The notes under the pieces are model-generated. The model was not told the origin of the DNA, ran no database searches, and worked only from the letters and a program-made list of their open reading frames with translations. A stretch of 64,000 nt of DNA from Roseibium aggregatum. GTDB lineage: Bacteria; Pseudomonadota; Alphaproteobacteria; Rhizobiales; Stappiaceae. The stretch spans positions 1-64,000 of the forward strand of contig NZ_JABFCZ010000028.1 of NCBI RefSeq assembly GCF_014692675.1, in the 5' to 3' direction. Each line of letters starts with the position of its first letter. Position 1 is the stretch's first letter. Shown here in pieces: positions 58,112 through 64,000 of the stretch. The position numbers and the translations under genes are program-made.

Positions 58112-58909
58112 TCATACGGGAATGGCAGCAATGTCCCGATGCCCGACTTCGATCACGAGGTTGCCGTCGGATATCTGCTCCATCCGTCGGTCCAGCCAGC
58201 CGGACAGGCGCTCCGGCTCCAGTCCCATCTCCAGACCCGCTGAAACCCAGCCGGAAATCAGTTCCCGCTGAAAATCCCGCGCCTCCCGTCCCGCGTGCCA
58301 GTCCGAGGGTCCGGAGACGACCCGGTAACCGGCGGCTGCAAACAGGGCTTCGGCCGCATCCGCCGCATCGGGACCAAGGGCTGCGCCAAATCCCTTGTCC
58401 GTCTTCTGATGGGCGTTCATGGCCTGCCGGATATCCTCGTCGAACGGATCGGCGGGCGTGCAGGAGGCGCGCCCGTCATAGGTCAGGCTGGCAAGGAACG
58501 GCAGCCGCGCGGCGGTAACGAGACCGACGAGCCGTTCCAGAAACGGCCGCGTCACAAGATCGAGAAAGGCAGACGTCATCACCCCGTCCACCTCAGCGAA
58601 GGGAAGCGAGGCAAGATCGGCCGACAGATCCACCTGCCGGCATGCGACCGCGCCTTTCCCGAATTGCGAGTACCGTTTGCGGGAGACTTCCAGCAATGCC
58701 GGATCGTTGTCGGTCAGCAGCCAGTCCTGCGACGCCCCCAGACGATCGGACAAGGCCGCCACCGTTGACCCCGCACCGCTTGCAAGATCCATCAGGCGGA
58801 CCGGACCTTTCGGAAGGGCCGACAGGAATGCGGCTTCGACCTGCCCGTTTCGGGCGGCCAGGTCCACAGGCTCCCGCAAGCGCAGCCAGTCGGCGGAAAA
58901 GCCGCTCAT
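58112..58909 (-). CDS. Class I SAM-dependent methyltransferase of the PTPS-like operon
   Basis: This 265-residue methyltransferase has motif I as RLMDLASGAGSTVAALSDRLG, then LLTDNDPALLEVSRKR and CRQVDLSADLASLPF, and DGVMTSAFLDLVTRPFLERL, the post-motif region. Residues around DPFDEDIRQAMNAHQ are shared with related methylases in this operon type. It overlaps the glycosyltransferase by four bases, so the two are translated together. Substrate not readable; a pterin or sugar product is possible from the operon. Confidence 0.8.
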   Translation of the reverse strand: MSGFSADWLRLREPVDLAARNGQVEAAFLSALPKGPVRLMDLASGAGSTVAALSDRLGASQDWLLTDNDPALLEVSRKRYSQFGKGAVACRQVDLSADLASLPFAEVDGVMTSAFLDLVTRPFLERLVGLVTAARLPFLASLTYDGRASCTPADPFDEDIRQAMNAHQKTDKGFGAALGPDAADAAEALFAAAGYRVVSGPSDWHAGREARDFQRELISGWVSAGLEMGLEPERLSGWLDRRMEQISDGNLVIEVGHRDIAAIPV

Positions 58910-59997
58910 TTCAGATCCTCCAGAACAGCGGAAAAGGCATTGACGGCATCCTGCCAGGTCGGCAGAGCCCCGGCGGCTTGGCGCGCAGCCTCCGCGAAAG
59001 CCTTGCGTTCATCCCTGTCCGAAATGAGCCGCTTCAAAGCCGCCGTAAGCCGACCGACATCCTCCACGCCGCAGTAGAGCGCGGCCCCTTGAGGCAGAGT
59101 TTCGCGCACCGCGCCGCCGCCGCTGCCGATCACCGGCAGTCCGTGAGCAAGGGCTTCCGTATAGGCCATGCCGTAGCCTTCATAGCGGCTGGCCAGTACG
59201 AAGATATCGGCCTTGCCGTAAAAGTCCGGCAGGGCTTCCGGCGAAACGGCGCCGTGAAAGGTTACCCGGTCTTCCAGCCCGTTTTCACGCAGCCGGTCGC
59301 ACAGCCACTGAAAACAGGCCTCGTCCCGCGTGGTATCGCCGACAATATCCAGCCGCCAGGAAAGGTCCCCCAGCCTTGCCAGCGCGTCGAACAACAGGTC
59401 ATATCCCTTCCGAGGCACGATGGTGCCGACGGAAAGCAGGTTCGGACAGTCCGTTTCAGGCCTCACTTCTGCCATGGCGCGATCGGTGCCGGGCAGGACG
59501 ACATGGATCTTGTCCTCGGCAATGCCGAAACAGTCTCGAACCTGCGCCGCCGTCGCCGGGCTGGTGACGATAATTGTCCAGGCCTGTTCCAGCGCCGTTT
59601 CCTCCGAGGTCCGCAGGCGGTCCGCCGTTTCTTCCGGCAGACCGTTTTCCAGGAACAACGGGTGGTGCACCAGTGCAATCAGATCGCGGCCCTTCGCCAG
59701 TCGATCCGCCGCTTCGCCCATCGCACCGAAGGCCAGGCCGTCGATGACAATCGGGCTGCCCACCGGCACGGCCCCGATCCGGCGCACGGCCTCCTCCAGA
59801 ACAGACACTTCGGGAAAGGGAAATCCTTCCCCGAGCGGAACAAGGTCGACCTGCCAGCCGGCCTCGCGCAATCCGGAGATGATCCGGCGGTCGTAACCGT
59901 AGCCGCCGGTCGGCGTCTCAAGGTCGCCGGGATAGGCAAAGGCAATTTGGCGGCGATGCTCAGCCAACGGGCGCCTCGTACCAGGCCCGGGCGACAT
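58906..59997 (-). CDS. Glycosyltransferase family 4 of the PTPS-like operon
   Basis: This ~363-residue GT-B glycosyltransferase reads RQIAFAYPGDLETPTGGYGY, with LIALVHHPLFLE, LLSVGTIVPRKGYDLLFDAL and FVLASRYEGYGMAYTEALAHG (E-x-x-G-x-x-x-x-E-A). The start is unsure: ATG 59997 overlaps the PTPS-like gene by 38 bases, while TTG 59967 would give a more natural N-terminus. Its four-base overlap with the methyltransferase shows a tightly coupled unit. Acceptor unknown; the adjacent PTPS-like and dehydrogenase genes suggest a pterin-like or related small molecule. Confidence 0.85.
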   Translation of the reverse strand: MSPGPGTRRPLAEHRRQIAFAYPGDLETPTGGYGYDRRIISGLREAGWQVDLVPLGEGFPFPEVSVLEEAVRRIGAVPVGSPIVIDGLAFGAMGEAADRLAKGRDLIALVHHPLFLENGLPEETADRLRTSEETALEQAWTIIVTSPATAAQVRDCFGIAEDKIHVVLPGTDRAMAEVRPETDCPNLLSVGTIVPRKGYDLLFDALARLGDLSWRLDIVGDTTRDEACFQWLCDRLRENGLEDRVTFHGAVSPEALPDFYGKADIFVLASRYEGYGMAYTEALAHGLPVIGSGGGAVRETLPQGAALYCGVEDVGRLTAALKRLISDRDERKAFAEAARQAAGALPTWQDAVNAFSAVLEDLK

Positions 59998-60361
59998 GGG
60001 ATTCGGAGATGGTCACCCGGATCGCGTCGATCTCCGATCCCGGACGGCCGAGACGGTCGTCACGGGCGGCGGCGGCCAGATGATCGTGGACGTATTTGGT
60101 CAGGAATTCGGTCGTGGTGTTGATGCCGGCAAACTGCGGCAGGTCATCCAGGTTCTTGTAGTTCAGCGGTTCCAGCACTTCCTTGAGCGCCTCGTGGGCC
60201 CGGCCGATATCGATCACCACGCCGTTTTCATCGAGCGACGCGGCCTGGAACGCAGCATCCACCACGAAGGTGGCACCATGCAGCGCCTGGGCCGGCCCGA
60301 ACAGCTCCCCCTTGAAGGAATGGGCGATCATGACGTGGTCTCGGACTTCAACTGCAAACAT
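59960..60361 (-). CDS. PTPS-like (6-pyruvoyl tetrahydropterin synthase family) protein without QueD catalytic residues
   Basis: This 133-residue protein of the T-fold PTPS/QueD family starts VRDHVMIAHSF and has LHGATFVVDAAF, IDIGRAHEALKEVLEPLNY, NLDDLPQFAG, NTTTEFL and ISESHVARAWY. Two zinc His are kept (His14 and His28), but the third (HGH to HGA) is lost. The catalytic Cys position is Ala24, and the Asp-His dyad of QueD (LDHHYLN) reads LNYKNLD. Start at ATG 60361; a longer frame to 60424 exists. It overlaps the GT gene and follows the dehydrogenase gene by 38 bases. Probably a non-catalytic or differently acting member. Confidence 0.8.
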   Translation of the reverse strand: MFAVEVRDHVMIAHSFKGELFGPAQALHGATFVVDAAFQAASLDENGVVIDIGRAHEALKEVLEPLNYKNLDDLPQFAGINTTTEFLTKYVHDHLAAAARDDRLGRPGSEIDAIRVTISESHVARAWYEAPVG

Positions 60362-60398
60362 CGATTTCAAAATCCTCGGATTGGGAGAGAGTACAGGT

Positions 60399-61409
60399 TC
60401 ATTCGTAGGTGAGGACCGCCGCAAGGGCGTCCGGGTCGTCGAAGAGGGCCGGCAGGCGCTCAGGAGCGCTGTCGAAGGGAATACGGTGAGTGATCAGTCG
60501 ATCGAGCACAGGGTCGGCCAGGAGGGACATGGCAGTTTCCAGGCGGCGTTTGAAGCTCCACCTGTCCCGGCGCTCGGCCCGGATGCGGCCGACCTGACTG
60601 GATTTCAGAACAAGACGGCGACTGTGAAAATCGCTGCCGAGAAGGGCGGGAACCGGCGCGTCACCATACCAGCTCATCTCGATCACGGTCGCACCGTCAC
60701 CGGCCGCGCTCAAAGCCGATTGCAGGCCCGCCGCCGTCGCGCTGGTGTGGAAGACAAGGTCCTGATTATGGGGCAAGTTTTGGGGCACGTTTTCCGGCAG
60801 CGAAAATGCGCAGCCGAGCGCTTCCGCCATCTCCCGCCTCGCCGGATTGACGTCGACCAGCGTGACCCGCGTTGCGGGGATACGGGCTGCCAGCCAGGCG
60901 GTCAGCAGGCCGACCACACCGCCGCCGACCACGCAGATGTGATCCCCAGGTGAAGGCATTCCGTCCCATAAAGCATTGAGGGCAGTCTCCATGCTGGCGG
61001 CCAGCACGGCGCGTTCCAGGGGGATGCCGGAGGGGATCCGGACCAGATGTCCGGCGGAGACGGTAAAGACTGACTGATGTGGAAACAGGCAAAAAACGCT
61101 GCTGCCCAGGAATTCATCGGGACCGGCCTCGACGATACCGGCCGCGGCGTAGCCGTATTTGACCGGAAAGGGAAAATGGCCTTCCTGGAAGGGCGCGCGC
61201 ATGCGCTGCCATTCGGCCTGGGGCACGTTTCCACGGCAAACCAGGCGTTCCGTTCCCCGGCTGACACCGGTTGCCAAGGTCCTGACCAGCACCATATCGC
61301 CCTCAAGACCGGGAAGTTTCGCGGCCCGCAACGCGCATTCGCCCGGGGCGGTGTACCAGAGCGCCCTGGCGTTTTCGGAGCTTGCCGCAAATTCGTCGAA
61401 ATTGGTCAT
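60399..61409 (-). CDS. Zinc-type alcohol dehydrogenase-like protein (BchC-like)
   Basis: This 336-residue MDR dehydrogenase has LATGVSRGTERLVCRGNVP, FPVKYGYAAAGIV, FPHQSVFTV and the NAD-binding ICVVGGGVVGLLTAWLAAR, with VTLVDVNPARREMA following. The arrangement matches the 2-desacetyl-2-hydroxyethyl bacteriochlorophyllide dehydrogenase (BchC) class, although no photosynthesis genes are here. The catalytic zinc Cys found in classic alcohol dehydrogenases is Ser in GVSRGTE, so zinc may not be used. It is the first gene of the PTPS-like operon. Start ATG 61409. Confidence 0.82.
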   Translation of the reverse strand: MTNFDEFAASSENARALWYTAPGECALRAAKLPGLEGDMVLVRTLATGVSRGTERLVCRGNVPQAEWQRMRAPFQEGHFPFPVKYGYAAAGIVEAGPDEFLGSSVFCLFPHQSVFTVSAGHLVRIPSGIPLERAVLAASMETALNALWDGMPSPGDHICVVGGGVVGLLTAWLAARIPATRVTLVDVNPARREMAEALGCAFSLPENVPQNLPHNQDLVFHTSATAAGLQSALSAAGDGATVIEMSWYGDAPVPALLGSDFHSRRLVLKSSQVGRIRAERRDRWSFKRRLETAMSLLADPVLDRLITHRIPFDSAPERLPALFDDPDALAAVLTYE

Positions 61410-61524
61410 GAAACAACCCGGTCGTTGATCTGCCGATGTCATAATTCCGTATCAACAGATGACAAGATCCCTACTGCGAACACCATGGTTTTTGAAAGTC
61501 ACAAAAATGCGTGCTGGATTTGAA

Positions 61525-63354
61525 ATGTCCCTTTTCCGACCTTCACAACCGGCAATGACGGCCCGCAGGATCACCTTTCTGACCCTGTTTGCCGCCAGTT
61601 TCGCTGCGCTGGCCGTGCTGATGGCGGCAACCCTGTCGCCGAACGGATACGGTGTGCTCGACTACCTGGTGCTCGGCTGCTTCCTGGTCACCCTGCCCTG
61701 GACCATTATCGGGTTCTGGAACGCGGTGATCGGTCTTGCGGTCATGCGCCTCGCCCGCGATCCGGCACGAACGGTCTGCCCGATCGATGAGGGGGATGCA
61801 ACGGCGCAACTCTCTACCCGGACGGCAATCCTTTCCTGTGTCCGCAACGAAGATGTCTCAAGGCTGGAGACGAATCTCAACGCAATGCTGGCAAACCTGG
61901 TCCGCAGCGGCGAATCCGGAGCCTTCACGCTGTTCGTCCTGAGCGACAGCTTCGTTGAGGAGATCCTGCAGGCCGAACAGGCCATGGCGGCGCGGCTCGC
62001 CAGGCGCTGGTCGAACAAGATCGCGATCGTCTATCGCCGCAGGGAAGACAATCCGGGCTACAAGGCCGGCAATATCGAGGATTTCTGCGACCGCTGGGGC
62101 AACGACTACGATTTTGCGCTGGTGCTCGATGCGGACAGCTACATGTCGGCCGATGCCATGCTCGGTCTTGTCCGGCGCATGGAGGCAAACCCGAAACTCG
62201 GGATCCTGCAAAGCCTTGTGGTCGGCCTGCCGACGGACAGCGCCTTTGCCCGTATCTTCCAGTTCGGCATGCGTCTCGGCATGCGCTCCTACACCATCGG
62301 CAGCGCCTGGTGGCAGGGCGATTGCGGTCCCTATTGGGGACACAACGCCGTCCTGCGGGTCAAGCCGTTCATGGAGCACTGCCGCCTGCCCAAACTGCCG
62401 GGCAAGGGCCCGCTCTCGGGCTGGATCCTCTCTCATGACCAGGTGGAAGCGGTCATGATGCGCCGGGCCGGCTACGAGGTCCGTGTGCTGCCGCAGGAAG
62501 GCGGCAGCTATGAGGAAAACCCGCCTCACCTTCTGGAATTCATCCGGCGCGACCTGCGCTGGTGCCAGGGCAACCTTCAGTACCGGCGCCTGCTGAGGAT
62601 GCCCGGCCTCAAGCCGGTCAGCCGCATTCAGCTCGTTCTCGCCATCCTGATGTTCATCGGCTCGCCGGCCTGGATCGGGTTCATGGTCTCGGCCGCTTTG
62701 CTCGGCATGACGGATGTCGGCCATATGCCGTTCCGGGCGGATACGGGCACGGCGCTTTTCCTCGTCATCATGACCATGGTGTTTGCGCCCAAGCTGGCGA
62801 CCATCGCCGATATCCTGCTGCGCCCGGACCTGCGCCGCGCCTTCGGCGGGTTTTTCCGGGTCATCGTCAGTTCCGGCGGCGAAATTCTCTATTCGGCGAT
62901 GCTGGCACCGATCATGGCTGTCGCCCACACGCTATTCATCGGCGGGCTCGTCTTCGGCAAGACCATCGGCTGGGGGGCGCAAGGGCGCGATCTGGAGCGC
63001 CTGCCGCTCGGGCTGACCGCCGCGAAGCTCTGGCCGCAGACCCTGTTCGGGCTGGCCGCCATGACCTGGATCAGCCAGCAGCCGCTTGACCTCGTCTGGC
63101 CGGTGCTGCCGATTGCGATCGGACCGCTCATTGCCATTCCCGCCGCGGTCCTGTCGTCCACGCATCTCCTCGGCCTTGCGGGTATCAAGTCCACCTTGTG
63201 GCGGATCCCGGAGGAAAGCGATCCGCCGGCGGAGCTGTGGGCCCTCGGGCTGGCCGCACTGGCGGAACGTGGCTTTGACGGCGAGATCGAGACCCGGGAC
63301 CAGGCGCCCGTCCACAGCGAACCGGTTCCGGTTCCCATTCCGCTCGAAGCCTGA
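61525..63354 (+). CDS. opgH: Glucans biosynthesis glucosyltransferase H (osmoregulated periplasmic glucans)
   Basis: This ~609-residue membrane GT2 enzyme makes linear beta-1,2 glucan backbones exported to the periplasm. It has two N-terminal membrane segments, a cytoplasmic catalytic domain (about 95-360) with DFALVLDADSYMSADAM, WWQGDCGPYWGHNAVLRV and RRDLRWCQGNLQY, and about six C-terminal segments. The start at 61525 is favoured by GGA at a suitable distance, but 61507 and 61459 are in frame. The usual partner opgG is not downstream in the window. A terminator follows. Confidence 0.9.
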   Translation: MSLFRPSQPAMTARRITFLTLFAASFAALAVLMAATLSPNGYGVLDYLVLGCFLVTLPWTIIGFWNAVIGLAVMRLARDPARTVCPIDEGDATAQLSTRTAILSCVRNEDVSRLETNLNAMLANLVRSGESGAFTLFVLSDSFVEEILQAEQAMAARLARRWSNKIAIVYRRREDNPGYKAGNIEDFCDRWGNDYDFALVLDADSYMSADAMLGLVRRMEANPKLGILQSLVVGLPTDSAFARIFQFGMRLGMRSYTIGSAWWQGDCGPYWGHNAVLRVKPFMEHCRLPKLPGKGPLSGWILSHDQVEAVMMRRAGYEVRVLPQEGGSYEENPPHLLEFIRRDLRWCQGNLQYRRLLRMPGLKPVSRIQLVLAILMFIGSPAWIGFMVSAALLGMTDVGHMPFRADTGTALFLVIMTMVFAPKLATIADILLRPDLRRAFGGFFRVIVSSGGEILYSAMLAPIMAVAHTLFIGGLVFGKTIGWGAQGRDLERLPLGLTAAKLWPQTLFGLAAMTWISQQPLDLVWPVLPIAIGPLIAIPAAVLSSTHLLGLAGIKSTLWRIPEESDPPAELWALGLAALAERGFDGEIETRDQAPVHSEPVPVPIPLEA

Positions 63355-63374
63355 GCGGCGGAGCTTCACACAAC

Positions 63375-63400
63375 AAAAAACCGGCCTCGAGGGCCGGTTT
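63375..63400. terminator. Rho-independent terminator downstream of opgH
   Basis: AAACCGGCC (63378-63386), loop TCGAG, then GGCCGGTTT (63392-63400), preceded by an A-run. It is 20 bases beyond the opgH stop. The A and T runs on both sides let it act in both directions. Confidence 0.85.
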
Positions 63401-63424
63401 GCAATTGATGACAAACTCCGATTT

Positions 63425-63552
63425 CGTCATCCCGGGCGAACGTCAGTGAGACCCGGGACCGGAGAGCCGAGGTCTTTGTTGGATTGATTTCGTGAAATCG
63501 ACAGGCTTCTGCCTCTCCGGCCCCGGCTCGCGCTACGCTTGGCCGGGGTGAC
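63425..63552. repeat. RIME-like palindromic intergenic repeat, copy 2
   Basis: The element begins CGTCATCCCGGGCG and ends GGCCGGGGTGACT. The inner blocks CCGGGACCGG, AGCC and CCCCGGCTC match copy 1 at 22090-22222. It lies between the opgH terminator and the ptsN terminator. Confidence 0.7.
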
Positions 63553-63573
63553 TATGGAGAGGGATTGGATAGC

Positions 63574-63602
63574 AAAAAACCGGCCTCGAAGGCCGGTTTT
63601 TT
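63574..63602. terminator. Rho-independent terminator downstream of ptsN
   Basis: AAAAAACCGGCC (63574-63585), loop TCGAA, then GGCCGGTTTTTT (63591-63602). It lies beyond the minus-strand ptsN stop and differs from the opgH terminator at only one loop base in the stem-loop core, with longer A/T tracts. Confidence 0.88.
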
Positions 63603-63644
63603 AAAATCTCAGCAGATCCGGGATCCGGAGGGAAACGTCCGGGA

Positions 63645-64000
63645 TCACGCAGCGTTCGACGAGGCGATCGGCTGGGTCAGCAGTTCGTAGATCTCGGCGG
63701 GATCATGGGAGGCGCGAAGACCTTGCGTCACGTTGCTGTCGCGCAGCTGCCGCGCGATGCGGGCGAGCGCCTTCAAATGATCGGCACCGGCGCCTTCGGG
63801 CGCCAGCAGGAGGAAAACCAGATCGACCGGCTGGTCGTCGAGGGCATCGAAATCGACCGGCTTGTCCAGCTTGGCAAACAGGCCGACCAGATGGTCGAGG
63901 CGCGTCAGCTTGCCGTGCGGGATGGCGATACCATGGCCGACACCGGTTGAACCGAGACGTTCGCGCTGAAGCAGCGTGTCGAACACCTCGCGTTCCGAAA
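63645..64000 (-). CDS. ptsN: Nitrogen regulatory PTS IIA-like protein PtsN (partial, cut by window edge)
   Basis: At least 118 C-terminal residues of EIIA-Ntr are visible; the full protein is about 150 residues. The phosphorylated His is in GVGHGIAIPHGKLTRLDH. Other family features are REVFDTLLQRERLGSTG upstream of it and LLAPEGAGADHLKALARIARQL after it. It accepts phosphate from NPr and regulates potassium and nitrogen responses. It continues past the window; the start is beyond 64000. Confidence 0.92.
   Translation of the reverse strand, partial: SEREVFDTLLQRERLGSTGVGHGIAIPHGKLTRLDHLVGLFAKLDKPVDFDALDDQPVDLVFLLLAPEGAGADHLKALARIARQLRDSNVTQGLRASHDPAEIYELLTQPIASSNAA

Noticed and set aside
61858..62928. 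356-residue minus-strand open frame opposite opgH
   Set aside because: Low-complexity His/Arg/Asp composition and complete antisense position to a well-conserved glucosyltransferase.
1..64000. CRISPR array, rRNA or prophage structural genes
   Set aside because: No set of regularly spaced repeats with unique spacers, no rRNA sequence and no capsid, tail or terminase genes were found; the 23-base periodic repeats at the left edge and the 15-base repeat in wzx are too few and have no spacers.

Overview
The window looks like chromosomal DNA from a high-GC alphaproteobacterium of the Hyphomicrobiales. The gene set (poly-hydroxybutyrate enzymes, SsuABC-type transporter, CbiG-CobJ fusion, amino acid:carrier protein ligase operon, OpgH next to PtsN, RIME-like palindromes) suggests Stappiaceae (Stappia/Roseibium/Labrenzia-like). 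The family name is an inference from content; no rRNA or tRNA is present to confirm it.

Bases 1-5800 are a decayed, lower-GC mobile-element graveyard. It holds three copies of the 5' end of one P4-type integrase gene with the same upstream DNA, an IS21-like end, a hipA gene broken into inverted pieces with three in-frame stops, remnants of IS110 and IS66 transposases, a serine recombinase and an aldehyde dehydrogenase, plus an apparently intact parDE toxin-antitoxin pair, a small XRE regulator and a 236-aa unknown protein. From about 6045 the DNA is normal, dense and high-GC.

6045-12948: patatin lipase, acetoacetate decarboxylase and 3-hydroxybutyrate dehydrogenase in a row (ketone body/PHB metabolism), two small stress/membrane proteins, an EmrAB-type drug efflux pair and a DedA protein. 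13260-19193: a catabolic module with a FAH-family hydrolase divergent from a GntR/FadR regulator (clear operator between them), an ABC importer with two permeases and a crotonase. 19556-22053: a translationally coupled radical SAM enzyme and CMP-sugar synthetase-like protein. 22271-23298: an ACT-domain (GcvR-like) protein and an AhpD-like protein.

23700-37694: cobalamin corrin-ring genes in three transcription units: (DUF6732-like)-cbiX-cobH-orf75-cobL-cobI-cbiG/cobJ-cobM, then cobA-cobB on the other strand, then cbiD-cobK. CbiX, CbiG and CbiD with no CobG, CobF or CobNST in the window point to an early-cobalt (anaerobic-type) route using Cob-type methylases. An exported unknown protein, a methyltransferase and an FHA-like/trypsin-like membrane protease sit inside the cluster.

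37687-53774: a surface polysaccharide locus: WecG-like transferase, Wzz, GH5 glycanase, acyltransferase, Wzy-like polymerase, two glycosyltransferases, TupA-type ATP-grasp, Wzx flippase, tandem alpha/beta hydrolase and a GH2 glycosidase. 53840-57207: the ACP / acyl-CoA dehydrogenase / amino acid:ACP ligase / DUF1839 operon. 57502-61409: cytochrome b561, then an operon of BchC-like dehydrogenase, a PTPS-like protein that has lost the QueD catalytic residues, a glycosyltransferase and a methyltransferase; this is my best candidate for an undescribed pathway. 61525-64000: opgH, then a palindromic RIME-like repeat framed by two near-identical terminators, and the start of ptsN, cut by the window edge.
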